A DNA stretch of 20,894 nt, taken from positions 19,058 to 39,951 of the forward strand of contig QHOP01000326.1 in assembly GCA_003219345.1 (NCBI GenBank), read 5' to 3'. Both the position numbers and the translations under genes were made by a program. This document shows positions 8,218 through 15,403 of this stretch, one piece after another; the first letter of the stretch is position 1; each line of letters opens with the position of its first letter. The notes under the pieces were generated by a model. The model was not told the DNA's origin and did no database searches. It saw only the letters and a list, made by a program, of their open reading frames with translations. Source of the DNA: Verrucomicrobiota bacterium (GTDB lineage Bacteria > Verrucomicrobiota > Verrucomicrobiia > Limisphaerales > AV2).

Positions 8218-10185
8218 GTGCGCCTTCCGTCCTTCGCCCAGGTTTGGATCCTGTCCGCTCTGCTCAACCCGGCGATCATTGCCGGTGAACCGATCATTCA
8301 CATGCTCGTGCCCGGCTTCACCGTGCGCGAACTGTCGGTCAGGCTTCCCAACATCAACAATCTTCGCTTCGCGCCGGATGGACGACTGACCGCGCTCGGT
8401 TACGACGGTCGGGTCTGGTTGCTCCGCGATTCGGACGGCGACGGTCTCGAAAACACTGCGGAGCTGTTCTGGGACAAGCCGACCATTACTGTGCCCGTCG
8501 GCATGGCGTGGTCCACAGACGGGCTTTATATTTCGTCGCATGGAAAGGTTTCACTGCTGCGCGATACCGATGGCGACGGCAAGGCGGACACCGAGGAAAT
8601 CATCGCCGGCGGCTGGCCGGCGACGGATGTTGGGTCCGGTGGGGTGGATGCGACAGCGGTGACGCTCGACATAGAGGGGAACGTTTATTTCGGCTTACTG
8701 GTGGCGGATTACTCGAACGCTTATCGCCTGAGGAAGCGAAAGGATTTGAAACCGGATGAACGAGCCTGGCTGGAGGCGCGCGGCGACAAGGGAGGTGATC
8801 CCGATGAACAAGTTTCGCTTTACGACGTCAATTCTGCTCGCGGCACGATCCAAAAATGGTCGCCCAAAACGAAGAAGCTCGAAACGATCGCGACCGGAAT
8901 CCGCGTTCCGTTCGCGCTGGCGTTCAACAAGGCCGGCGATCTATTCAACACCGATCAGGAAGGCGAAACGTGGATGCCCAACGGCAATCCGCTCGACGAG
9001 TTGAACCAGATCATCCCCGGACGTAATTACGGTTTTCCGCCGCGCCACGAGAAATGGCTGCCGAATTTGATCAGCGAACCGCCGGTCGTCGCCTTCGGTC
9101 CGCAACACGAATCAACCTGCGGTCTGGTTTTCAATGAACCGCACTCTTCGCTCAACGTTGAATCGTTGAAACGTTCAACCGTTACATCGGCCGGTCGGTA
9201 CCGCTCCGACAACGATCGCTTCAATGCTTCAACGCTTCAACGGTTTAACGCGCCTCTTCCCGCTTCTCCCGCCCAAGGTTTGTTCGGTCCGAAATGGTGG
9301 GAAGGCGACGCGTTTGTGGCGGGCGAATCGCGCGGCAAAATCTGGCGCGTGCGCCTCGTCAAAACGCCGCACGGCTACGTCGGCAAGGAATTCTTGATCG
9401 CACGTCTGAGCATGTTGACGCTCGACCTCGCGATTTCTCCGAAGGGCGATCTTTATGTCTGTTGCCACAGCGGTCTGCCCGATTGGGGCACGGGACCAAA
9501 GGGCGAAGGCAAGATTTTCAAAATTTCCTACACCGACCCGAAGGCGCCGCAGCCGGTCATCGCGTGGACGGCTGCGCCGACGGAAGTTCGCGTCGCGTTC
9601 GACAAGCCCCTCGACCCGAGTGTGACGAATTCGTTTACTCGGGAGGGTCGGCATGTTGCCGACCCTGACTCCGGGCATGGCGACACGCCGTCCCTCCCAC
9701 CGACAATCGAGTTCGGCGAATACGTCCGCGCCGCCGACCGCTATGAAGTTCTCAAGCCGCCGTACCAAGTCGTGAAACAGCAGGAAGCCGCGCCCCGCGG
9801 AAAAATCAAAATCCTCGCGGCGAAAACGGACCATGACAATCAAACGCTGGTGCTCACTACCGAGCCGCATCCGCAAGCCGTGACGTACGCGCTGACGATT
9901 CCAGGAGTGAAGGGGCAGGGGAAAATGGGAGCGGGTGAGACGGTGGATGTGGATTATGATTTGAGCGGAGCAGGAGCGAGATTTTTTACTGGACTTGACC
10001 ACTTGCAGGAGTCTCCTGCGCGGGAATTTCTGGACCTAGTTCAAAATAAAGAGGTGACATTTCCAAAAAAATACGACGTTTGGTTTCCGCATGCTGATGC
10101 GGGTATTGTGGCGGGTTATCTGGGCGGCTTCACAATTCTGGCTGCGTTTGCCGGAAGACGCTTCCCGACTCACCTTCAAATCTGA
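8218..10185 (+). CDS. PVC-type sorbosone/glucose dehydrogenase-like beta-propeller protein (N-terminal part of a frameshifted gene)
   Basis: A GTG start at 8218 gives a signal peptide (VWILSALLNPAIIAGEP), so the product is periplasmic. The body resembles the soluble PQQ-glucose/sorbosone dehydrogenase-like propeller of PVC membrane-bound dehydrogenases: PDGRLTALGYDGRVWLL, VPFALAFNKAGDLF, NQIIPGRNYGFPP, FGPQHESTCG and GDAFVAGESRGKIWRV. Two DxDGDG calcium-type loops occur at residues 71-80 and 116-125. Two in-frame insertions from palindromic repeats sit at about residues 311-346 and 472-495. After LGG near base 10130 the sense sequence shifts one frame and continues into the cytochrome/ThuA frame, so the stop at 10185 is probably not the natural end. 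Family members typically carry a C-terminal haem c domain, which here lies in the next frame. Substrate unknown. Confidence 0.8.
   Translation: MRLPSFAQVWILSALLNPAIIAGEPIIHMLVPGFTVRELSVRLPNINNLRFAPDGRLTALGYDGRVWLLRDSDGDGLENTAELFWDKPTITVPVGMAWSTDGLYISSHGKVSLLRDTDGDGKADTEEIIAGGWPATDVGSGGVDATAVTLDIEGNVYFGLLVADYSNAYRLRKRKDLKPDERAWLEARGDKGGDPDEQVSLYDVNSARGTIQKWSPKTKKLETIATGIRVPFALAFNKAGDLFNTDQEGETWMPNGNPLDELNQIIPGRNYGFPPRHEKWLPNLISEPPVVAFGPQHESTCGLVFNEPHSSLNVESLKRSTVTSAGRYRSDNDRFNASTLQRFNAPLPASPAQGLFGPKWWEGDAFVAGESRGKIWRVRLVKTPHGYVGKEFLIARLSMLTLDLAISPKGDLYVCCHSGLPDWGTGPKGEGKIFKISYTDPKAPQPVIAWTAAPTEVRVAFDKPLDPSVTNSFTREGRHVADPDSGHGDTPSLPPTIEFGEYVRAADRYEVLKPPYQVVKQQEAAPRGKIKILAAKTDHDNQTLVLTTEPHPQAVTYALTIPGVKGQGKMGAGETVDVDYDLSGAGARFFTGLDHLQESPAREFLDLVQNKEVTFPKKYDVWFPHADAGIVAGYLGGFTILAAFAGRRFPTHLQI
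9156..9250. repeat. Inverted repeat inserted in frame in the dehydrogenase gene
   Basis: CGTTGAATCGTTGAAACG (9156-9173) and CGCTTCAACGGTTTAACG (9233-9250) are inverted copies matching at 15 of 18 positions. They encode a Ser/Arg/Asn/Leu-rich stretch (SLNVESLKRST ... RFNASTLQRFN) between the conserved FGPQHESTCGLVFNEP and GLFGPKWWEGDAF segments. Confidence 0.7.
9641..9698. repeat. Second palindromic element inserted in frame in the dehydrogenase gene
   Basis: GGGAGGGTCGGCATGTTGCC (9641-9660) pairs with GGCGACACGCCGTCCCTCCC (9679-9698) at 17 of 20 positions. It encodes REGRHVADPDSGHGDTPSLP, a charged stretch unlike the flanking propeller/linker sequence. Confidence 0.7.
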
Positions 10186-11644
10186 AATCCGGTTCTCAGG
10201 GGTGGTTGTTGGGATAACTAATAGAATTCGACCGAAACTGAAAGGACCTGGTTTTGTTGACGAAGTTGACGTTCGCAGTGCTGATCGTTGGTCCTATGTA
10301 TTGCTGAATTCGACGAACAAAGGGTTTCTTCCAGCCGTCAGCTATAGACGGGGGACGGAATCTTTGGAAAGACCCCTCCCACTTTCTTCTTTGTATCCTC
10401 GTTGGGTGTCCACGAACAAAGTTCGATTCGAAGCGACCGAATCCAAAATCGTGATTGTCGGCGGCGACTTCGAACGCGGGCGAAGTTTGTTCTTCAGCGA
10501 CCAGTTGAAATGCTCGACCTGCCATCGGATTCGCAGCGAGGGCGGCGCGATCGGGCCGGACTTGAGCAACCTGGTTTCACGCGACGCGGCGAGCGTGCTC
10601 CGTGATATCAAGGACCCGAACGCATCCATCAATCCGGATTACGTCGCTTACAACGTCAGCTTGAACGATGGCAATGAACTGACCGGCTTCATTCGCGCGC
10701 AGGATAACGCCTCGATCCAGTTGATCGGCGTGGACGGCAAAGAGACGCAGTTTCGTCCGACGGAGGTGAAAGAGATGCGCGTCAGCTCCGTTTCACTGAT
10801 GCCCACGGGCCTGGTCGACGGTTTGAAGGATGAGCAAATGCGCGACCTGCTGACGTTCTTGCTGAATGAGCCGCCGAAGCGCAGCGCCGCGGAGGTTGAA
10901 GCGGCATTGAGCGCCGGGGAGAATCGAAAATCGAAAATCGAAAATCGTAAATTGGAAATTGTCCTCGTCGCTTCGAAACAGGACCACGGGCCGGGCCAGC
11001 ACGATTATCCGGCGTGGCAAGAGAGCTGGCTCCGCCTCCTCACGTCGGCGGCTACGAACGTCGTCGCAGTCCCCGCCTGGGAGTGGCCGGACCAGGAACA
11101 GTCTAAGACCGCAGACGTCATCGTTCTCTACTATTGGAATCACGACTGGACCGCGGAGCGTTACCGGCAGATGGACGAGTTTTTAGCGCGCGGCGGCGGA
11201 CTGGTGCTGTTCCACTCGGCGACCATCGCCGACAAAGACCCGGAGCAACTGGCCGAGCGCATCGGATTGGCTTCGCAGCCGCAGCGCACCAAATACCTGC
11301 ACGCGCCGTTCGATTTGAAATTCGTCGCGCCAACGAACCACCCCATCATCCGCGGTTTGCTGCGGCAGATTCATTTTCTGGACGAGCTGTATTGGCCGAT
11401 GATTGGCGATCCGGGCCGGGTTGAAGTGCTCGCGACAGCCAGCATCGATGGCGAAGACAGGCCGATGATTTGGACGTTTCAAAAAGGGAAAGGTCGCGTG
11501 TTCGCCAGCATCGTCGGCCATTACACGTGGACCCACGACGACCCGCTCTTTCGCGTCATCGCCCTGCGCGGACTGGCCTGGGCCGCCGGCGAACCAGTGG
11601 GACGATTTGAAGGGCTCGTCCTGGCTGGCGCGCACTCGCAGTAG
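10091..11644 (+). CDS. c-type cytochrome domain fused to a ThuA-like domain (continuation of the frameshifted dehydrogenase)
   Basis: The formal ATG at 10091 lies inside the previous coding sequence; sense coding in this frame starts near 10130 (SQFWLRLPEDASRLTF). Residues about 118-260 form a haem c domain: GGDFERGRSLFF, haem-binding CSTCH at 141-145, GPDLSN, and SLMPTGL with the likely distal Met ligand. This part matches the C-terminal cytochrome of PVC dehydrogenases. After NEPPKR comes a linker built from repeat DNA, then a ThuA-like domain (about 288-510) with LEIVLVASKQDHGPGQHDY, ADVIVLYYWNHDW, GGGLVLFHSA and GHYTWTHDDPLFR. ThuA-like folds resemble class I glutamine amidotransferases and are linked to sugar metabolism; the activity is unclear. 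A plausible role is electron transfer from periplasmic sugar oxidation. Confidence 0.8.
   Translation: MLMRVLWRVIWAASQFWLRLPEDASRLTFKSEIRFSGVVVGITNRIRPKLKGPGFVDEVDVRSADRWSYVLLNSTNKGFLPAVSYRRGTESLERPLPLSSLYPRWVSTNKVRFEATESKIVIVGGDFERGRSLFFSDQLKCSTCHRIRSEGGAIGPDLSNLVSRDAASVLRDIKDPNASINPDYVAYNVSLNDGNELTGFIRAQDNASIQLIGVDGKETQFRPTEVKEMRVSSVSLMPTGLVDGLKDEQMRDLLTFLLNEPPKRSAAEVEAALSAGENRKSKIENRKLEIVLVASKQDHGPGQHDYPAWQESWLRLLTSAATNVVAVPAWEWPDQEQSKTADVIVLYYWNHDWTAERYRQMDEFLARGGGLVLFHSATIADKDPEQLAERIGLASQPQRTKYLHAPFDLKFVAPTNHPIIRGLLRQIHFLDELYWPMIGDPGRVEVLATASIDGEDRPMIWTFQKGKGRVFASIVGHYTWTHDDPLFRVIALRGLAWAAGEPVGRFEGLVLAGAHSQ
10921..10947 (+). repeat. Tandem AAAATCG microrepeat inside the coding sequence
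   Basis: Tandem copies of a 7-base unit (AATCGAA) encode the basic stretch NRKSKIENRK exactly between the haem c and ThuA domains. Seven-base units are not a multiple of three, so successive copies are read in different frames. The loop of element C (3499-3519) carries a similar ATTTCGG tandem repeat in intergenic DNA. Confidence 0.7.
11031..11057 (+). repeat. Half of palindromic element C inside the ThuA coding sequence
   Basis: This 27-bp stretch matches 12076-12102 at 26 of 27 positions and resembles the right arm of element C at 3531-3552. In frame it encodes RLLTSAAT near the start of the ThuA-like domain. The near-identity of a coding and an intergenic copy shows it comes from a repeat, not from protein conservation. 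Confidence 0.8.
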
Positions 11645-12103
11645 CCACCGGTTTCAGGAGAGAATTCCCCAAACTTTGAACGCGCCTGGCGCCCTTGAAC
11701 CGCCAGCGGCCCCCGCACCTCGCTCCCCACTGGCATTGAATTACGCCCGGGCACCGAGAACCGCACTGATAGGCTCCTAATCTTAATCCTAATCGTAATC
11801 TTGCTCGGCTTAGGTTCTTGGAGATCAGGAGTAAGATTACGATTAAGAGTAGGGGGGAGAAGGACGGGATGAGGGGGTGCGGTTCATGGGAAGCTTCCAC
11901 GATTCCAGAATCGCGTATTGGGACCATGAACCCAATCGTTCTCGTTCTCGTCCTCGTCCTCGTCCTCGAAACCAAGTTGGCCGGTCGAGGACGAGTTCGA
12001 GAACGAGGACGAGGACGAAGGGACGGTTCATGGAAAGGGATCGCCAAAGAGGGGGATGGTTCTCACCCGATCAGGTCCGCCTCCTTACGTCGGCGGCTAC
12101 GAA
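11645..12103. repeat. Second convergent intergenic gap filled with palindromic elements
   Basis: Three elements fill this gap. First, TAATCGTAATCTTGCTC (11790-11806) pairs with GAGTAAGATTACGATTA (11829-11845) at 16 of 17 positions. Second, a 52-bp GGTTCATGG...CCATGAACC unit (11881-11932) has a 34-base interior centred on the perfect stem CGATTC-CA-GAATCG. Third, a 110-bp hairpin (11924-12033) has ends CCATGAACC and GGTTCATGG and arms made of CTCGT/CCTCG and CGAGGA/ACGAG repeats. A half-copy of element C (12076-12102) abuts the stop codon of the aminotransferase. A small stem CTGGCG/CGCCAG (11686-11706) follows the ThuA stop. No gene is supported here. Confidence 0.82.
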
Positions 12104-12952
12104 TCACGAGCCGGTCTCGCGCTGAACGACTTCGTGATACGTGGCGAGAATTTTGTCCACGATGGGCGAGGTTGGCACGGACTCCCCGTCGAGCGCGCAA
12201 ACCGGCACGATGCCGAGCGAACTGAGGCTGAGGAAGATACCTTCGGATTTGCGCAACGATTCCGGTTTGATGACGCGTTTGTTCGTGGGCAGGTTGAGCG
12301 CCTGGCACAATTCCAGAACCACGGCGCGCGTGATTCCGGGCAACGCGCCGCGTCCGGTCGGCGTTGTATAGACGGTGTCGCGGTAAATCCAGAAGAGGTT
12401 GGCGCTGGAGGCTTCGGCCACTTCACCGTTGGTATTCATCATCAGCGCGTCGTCGGCTTCCGCGGCTTCGGCCTCGGCGCGCGCGAGCACGTGCAGCAGT
12501 TTGTTGTTCGTCTTGAATGACGACAACGGATCGCTGGCCGGCAGTTTGTAAGAGGACGTTTTCAAGCGCCACACCGGCGGATTTTGCGGGTCAACCGCCT
12601 GCCTCGGATGCAACGACATCACGACCAACGGCGCATCGGCGCCTGTGGGCGAGTAGCCCCGGTCGCCCGGACCGCGCGAGAGCGTCAGGCGCAGCACGGC
12701 GTTGGGCATCTGGTTCCGTTCGATCAATTCGCTCGCGAGCACACGCAGTTCCTTGGGCGCGAAGGCGAGGCGGATTTTGAGAAAGTCCGCGCCGCGCGCC
12801 AGCCGTTCGAGGTGTTGCGCCCAGCGGAACGGTTTGCTGTTATAGACGGGGATGGTTTCGAAGACGCCGTCGCCAAACAGAAAACTGCGGTCGGTTACGG
12901 GCACCGCTGCCTGTTCTTCCGACATGAACTGCCCGTTGATTAAAACAGTCAT
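12104..12952 (-). CDS. Class IV PLP aminotransferase, probable aminodeoxychorismate lyase (PabC-like)
   Basis: The 282-aa product begins MTVLINGQF, the usual fold-type IV start; an upstream GTG at 12976 would add eight unlikely residues. Class IV features are clear: the N-terminal RSFLFGDGVFETIPVY, the catalytic lysine in SFKTNNKLLHVLA (Lys147, by alignment with IKSLN-type motifs), NTNGEVAEASSANLFW and GALPGITRAVV. This family includes branched-chain and D-amino-acid aminotransferases and PabC, which splits aminodeoxychorismate into 4-aminobenzoate and pyruvate. Sequence alone does not separate them well. The gene lies 63 bases downstream of pabB on the same strand, which favours PabC and 4-aminobenzoate synthesis for folate. 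No strong Shine-Dalgarno is visible. Confidence 0.82.
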   Translation of the reverse strand: MTVLINGQFMSEEQAAVPVTDRSFLFGDGVFETIPVYNSKPFRWAQHLERLARGADFLKIRLAFAPKELRVLASELIERNQMPNAVLRLTLSRGPGDRGYSPTGADAPLVVMSLHPRQAVDPQNPPVWRLKTSSYKLPASDPLSSFKTNNKLLHVLARAEAEAAEADDALMMNTNGEVAEASSANLFWIYRDTVYTTPTGRGALPGITRAVVLELCQALNLPTNKRVIKPESLRKSEGIFLSLSSLGIVPVCALDGESVPTSPIVDKILATYHEVVQRETGS

Positions 12953-13015
12953 ACTTGCGGGCGGGCGGGTTGCCACACCAGCCCGGACGTTGGGACACCA
13001 GGAAGTCGTCCCGAC

Positions 13016-14557
13016 CTATGTCGTTAGAAAAGCATACGCCGATTGGGATTGCAAATTCAAAGCTGCAAAAAACCCGCGTGCCTTCGCCAGCGTCTCCTCG
13101 TGCTCTGCTGCCGGAGCCGAATCCGCCACGATGCCGGCGCCAACCTGGAAATAAGCCGTGCGTTCTCTGAAAATGGCCGCGCGGATGAGAATACTCAACT
13201 GGCTTTCACGATTGAAACCAAGATAACCCAGGGCGCCGGTGTAAGGCCCGCGCGTGTTCGGTTCGAGTTCGTCGATGATTTCCATCGCGCGGATTTTCGG
13301 CGCGCCGGTGATGCTGCCGCCGGGAAAACACGAGGCGAACGCGGCGAAATGCGTCATGCCCGACCGCAAACGGCCTTCGACCGTGGAAACCAGGTGCTGC
13401 ACCTGGGCATAACGCTCCAGCCGGACGAGTTCGGGCACCTGCACGGAGCCGTATTCGCAGACCTTGCCCAGGTCGTTTCGCAACAGGTCGGTAATCATCA
13501 CGAGTTCAGCCATTTCCTTGGCGCTGGTCTGAAGTTCGCGCGTGAGCTGGGCGTCGCGCGTCGGGTCGGCCGAACGCGGACGAGTGCCTTTGATGGGCCG
13601 CGTCCGGATGTGCGGCCCGTTCAAACGCAGAAAAAGTTCCGGCGACGACGACGCGATCTGAAATTCACCGCAGTCCAGGTAGGCGGAGAACGGCGCGGGC
13701 GAAACGGCGGCGAGCCGCTGAAAAAGTTGCCAACCGGAAAGCGGACATGAAGCGGCCAGGCGCTGCGAAAGGTTGACCTGATAGATGTCGCCTGCGTGGA
13801 TGCAACGCCGGGCGCGCTCGACCGCCTCGATGAAATCAGTGCGAGAAGAGTTGGAAACAACCTGCGCCTCCTCGCCGTGGCCGCAACCTTCAAGTGGCGC
13901 TGGCGGTCGCAGGCTGAAGCCTGCGGCTGAATCCGTCTCGAGCAAGCTGCGCCAGAATTCCGATTGCCTTTGCGCCCGTTCGTCATCGCGGCAGCCGTCC
14001 GCGTCCAAACCGGTGGAAACAATCCACGTTTTGCCGAGGAGATGATCGAAGACGACGAGGCTGCCGTAAAAGCCGACGTGGCAATCCGGCAGTTCGAGAT
14101 CGTCGACCGCCAGGCGCGCGAGCTTCGGCTCAACGAAATTCTTCAAATCGTAGCCCCAGTAGCCAAAGCAGCCGCCCAACGGGAACGGCAAATCCACCTC
14201 GTCGAGCAGTTCGTAGCGGGCCATCAAGCTGTCGAGTACCTGCCAGGGGTTGCCGAATTGAACCTGCAAGACCGTGTTCGGAGCGCGGAGGATCGCTCCG
14301 CGAGTTTCGGTCAGGGTTCGCGAGGAGCGATGCTCCGCGCTCCGTGGCATCGGCTTGGTGCCCGCGAATTCGCTTTCACACCGCGGTCCAAAGGAGCGGA
14401 AGGTGAGGAAGGGTCGTGCCGCGACGAACGAATACCGCGACTGCGGCGAATCGAACAACGCGCTCCGCAAAAGCACCACACCCGGCCCGCCCTGCAGTTG
14501 CTCCACGAGCGACTCCGGCGAGTGTGACGTGACAATTTCATGAATCAACGGGCGCAT
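13016..14557 (-). CDS. pabB: Aminodeoxychorismate synthase component I (PabB)
   Basis: The 513-aa product has the chorismate-binding fold: N-terminal FGNPWQVLDSLMARYELL and GGCFGYWGYDLKNF, then AGDIYQVNLSQRL, ASSSPELFLRL, RTRPIKGTRPR, KEMAELVMITDLLRNDLG, FPGGSITGAPKIRAMEIIDELE and QVGAGIVADS. The PIKGT lysine (Lys323) is the hallmark of PabB; TrpE normally has Ala there. The enzyme aminates chorismate to 4-amino-4-deoxychorismate using ammonia from a PabA glutaminase, which is not in this window. Two palindromic repeats are inserted in frame in poorly conserved parts, at about residues 72-93 and 211-217. ATG 14557 follows CCGGA closely. It sits in a tight same-strand series, 39 bases after the unknown gene and 63 before the PabC-like gene. 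Confidence 0.9.
   Translation of the reverse strand: MRPLIHEIVTSHSPESLVEQLQGGPGVVLLRSALFDSPQSRYSFVAARPFLTFRSFGPRCESEFAGTKPMPRSAEHRSSRTLTETRGAILRAPNTVLQVQFGNPWQVLDSLMARYELLDEVDLPFPLGGCFGYWGYDLKNFVEPKLARLAVDDLELPDCHVGFYGSLVVFDHLLGKTWIVSTGLDADGCRDDERAQRQSEFWRSLLETDSAAGFSLRPPAPLEGCGHGEEAQVVSNSSRTDFIEAVERARRCIHAGDIYQVNLSQRLAASCPLSGWQLFQRLAAVSPAPFSAYLDCGEFQIASSSPELFLRLNGPHIRTRPIKGTRPRSADPTRDAQLTRELQTSAKEMAELVMITDLLRNDLGKVCEYGSVQVPELVRLERYAQVQHLVSTVEGRLRSGMTHFAAFASCFPGGSITGAPKIRAMEIIDELEPNTRGPYTGALGYLGFNRESQLSILIRAAIFRERTAYFQVGAGIVADSAPAAEHEETLAKARGFFAALNLQSQSAYAFLTT
13908..13925. repeat. Short palindrome in a PabB linker
   Basis: CGCAGGCT-GA-AGCCTGCG, 8-bp perfect arms with a 2-base centre, encodes part of AAGFSLRPPAP, a non-conserved linker between the N-terminal and catalytic parts of PabB. 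Confidence 0.6.
14280..14343. repeat. Palindromic element inserted in frame in pabB
   Basis: The arms at 14280-14304 and 14319-14343 (cores GGAGCGCGGAGGATCGC and GCGATGCTCCGCGCTCC) are inverted copies matching at 22 of 25 positions with a 14-base loop. They encode SAEHRSSRTLTETRGAILRA, placed between FRSFGPRCESEF and the conserved VQFGNPW. Confidence 0.8.
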
Positions 14558-14596
14558 TCCGGGAGCGCGAGCGGCCCGCGCGGGTTGTTTGTTATC

Positions 14597-15382
14597 TCAT
14601 GCCGAACTTGAGGGCAAGCTGCCAGGGTCATGATCTTTCCGGCTCATCCGCCACAGCAGCCAGGTCGATTCATCGAACAACGCCGCTTTGCTGGCGTAAG
14701 CCGCGTTGCCGGGCGCGCCTTCGCGCAGCGCGATGGCGCCGTGGTTCATGATCGCATGGGGCGCGTTTCGGGCGAACATTTCAATAAGCAGGCCAAGCTT
14801 CTGTGGCAGATTCAAGTCCGGGCGATCGAAGCAATACTTGAATGGGAAAGTGTCCGCTTCCATTTGGAAGCGCATCGCACCGCCGGTAAGGAAAATATCC
14901 AGGAGAAGCCTGGCGTCATCTTCGACTTTGTGCCGCACGTCGGTGACCGTTTTGGCGTGGAACCCACGGATCGGGTCGTAGCTGCGCACCGTTTCTTCTC
15001 TGCGCGTTTGGCTCAGGTCAAAATGGCGGACGGCTCCGGCAGACAACAGAGCGATCTGTTGCCACGGCAGCGGGACGGCGCGCCCGACCGGGTCATAAAC
15101 CAACAGCGCTTCCGGCCTGAGTTCCATGCGTCGCACAAATTTAGCGTCGGGCAATTTGGGCAGTTGATTCGCTTCGATCATTTCTGTCGGCACGCCTTCG
15201 CTCTGCAAAGCGCGCTGCAGTGCGGCAGAGTCTTCCCGCGAAAGATTTTTGAGGAGAATGCCGCGCGCTTCCACGGCCATCTTAACGGCGTCGGCTTCGG
15301 TCAGCGTTTTGAGCGACTTGACGGCGCGCTTGAGCTGGTCAGCGGTTGGTGCGACATCAACCTGGAGGATGGCGTAGGACAA
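14597..15382 (-). CDS. Conserved-looking protein of unknown function (261 aa)
   Basis: I do not recognise this protein. It begins MSYAILQVDVAP from a TTG codon at 15382, 21 bases after the M16 peptidase stop; GAGGA lies rather far upstream. The N-terminal 80 residues (LKTLTEADAVKMAVEARGILLKNL...ALQSEGVPTEMIEANQLPKLP) look like a small alpha/beta domain that could bind a partner. Next comes a beta-rich stretch (AKFVRRMELRPEALLVYDPVGRAVPLPWQQIALLSAGAVRHF) reminiscent of PH-like or membrane-rim domains. The helical C-terminal half ends in ALFDESTWLLWRM. It has no signal peptide, membrane helix or cysteine motif, so it is probably cytoplasmic. Tight packing with peptidase and folate genes implies co-transcription but not function. 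Coding is supported by length, sensible composition and the operon-like spacing. Confidence 0.7.
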   Translation of the reverse strand: MSYAILQVDVAPTADQLKRAVKSLKTLTEADAVKMAVEARGILLKNLSREDSAALQRALQSEGVPTEMIEANQLPKLPDAKFVRRMELRPEALLVYDPVGRAVPLPWQQIALLSAGAVRHFDLSQTRREETVRSYDPIRGFHAKTVTDVRHKVEDDARLLLDIFLTGGAMRFQMEADTFPFKYCFDRPDLNLPQKLGLLIEMFARNAPHAIMNHGAIALREGAPGNAAYASKAALFDESTWLLWRMSRKDHDPGSLPSSSA

Positions 15383-15403
15383 GTGACAGAGTTTCTGGTT
15401 TCC

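Noticed and set aside
12056..12520. Plus-strand frame of 154 codons
   Set aside because: It starts in repeat DNA and is antisense to the class IV aminotransferase.
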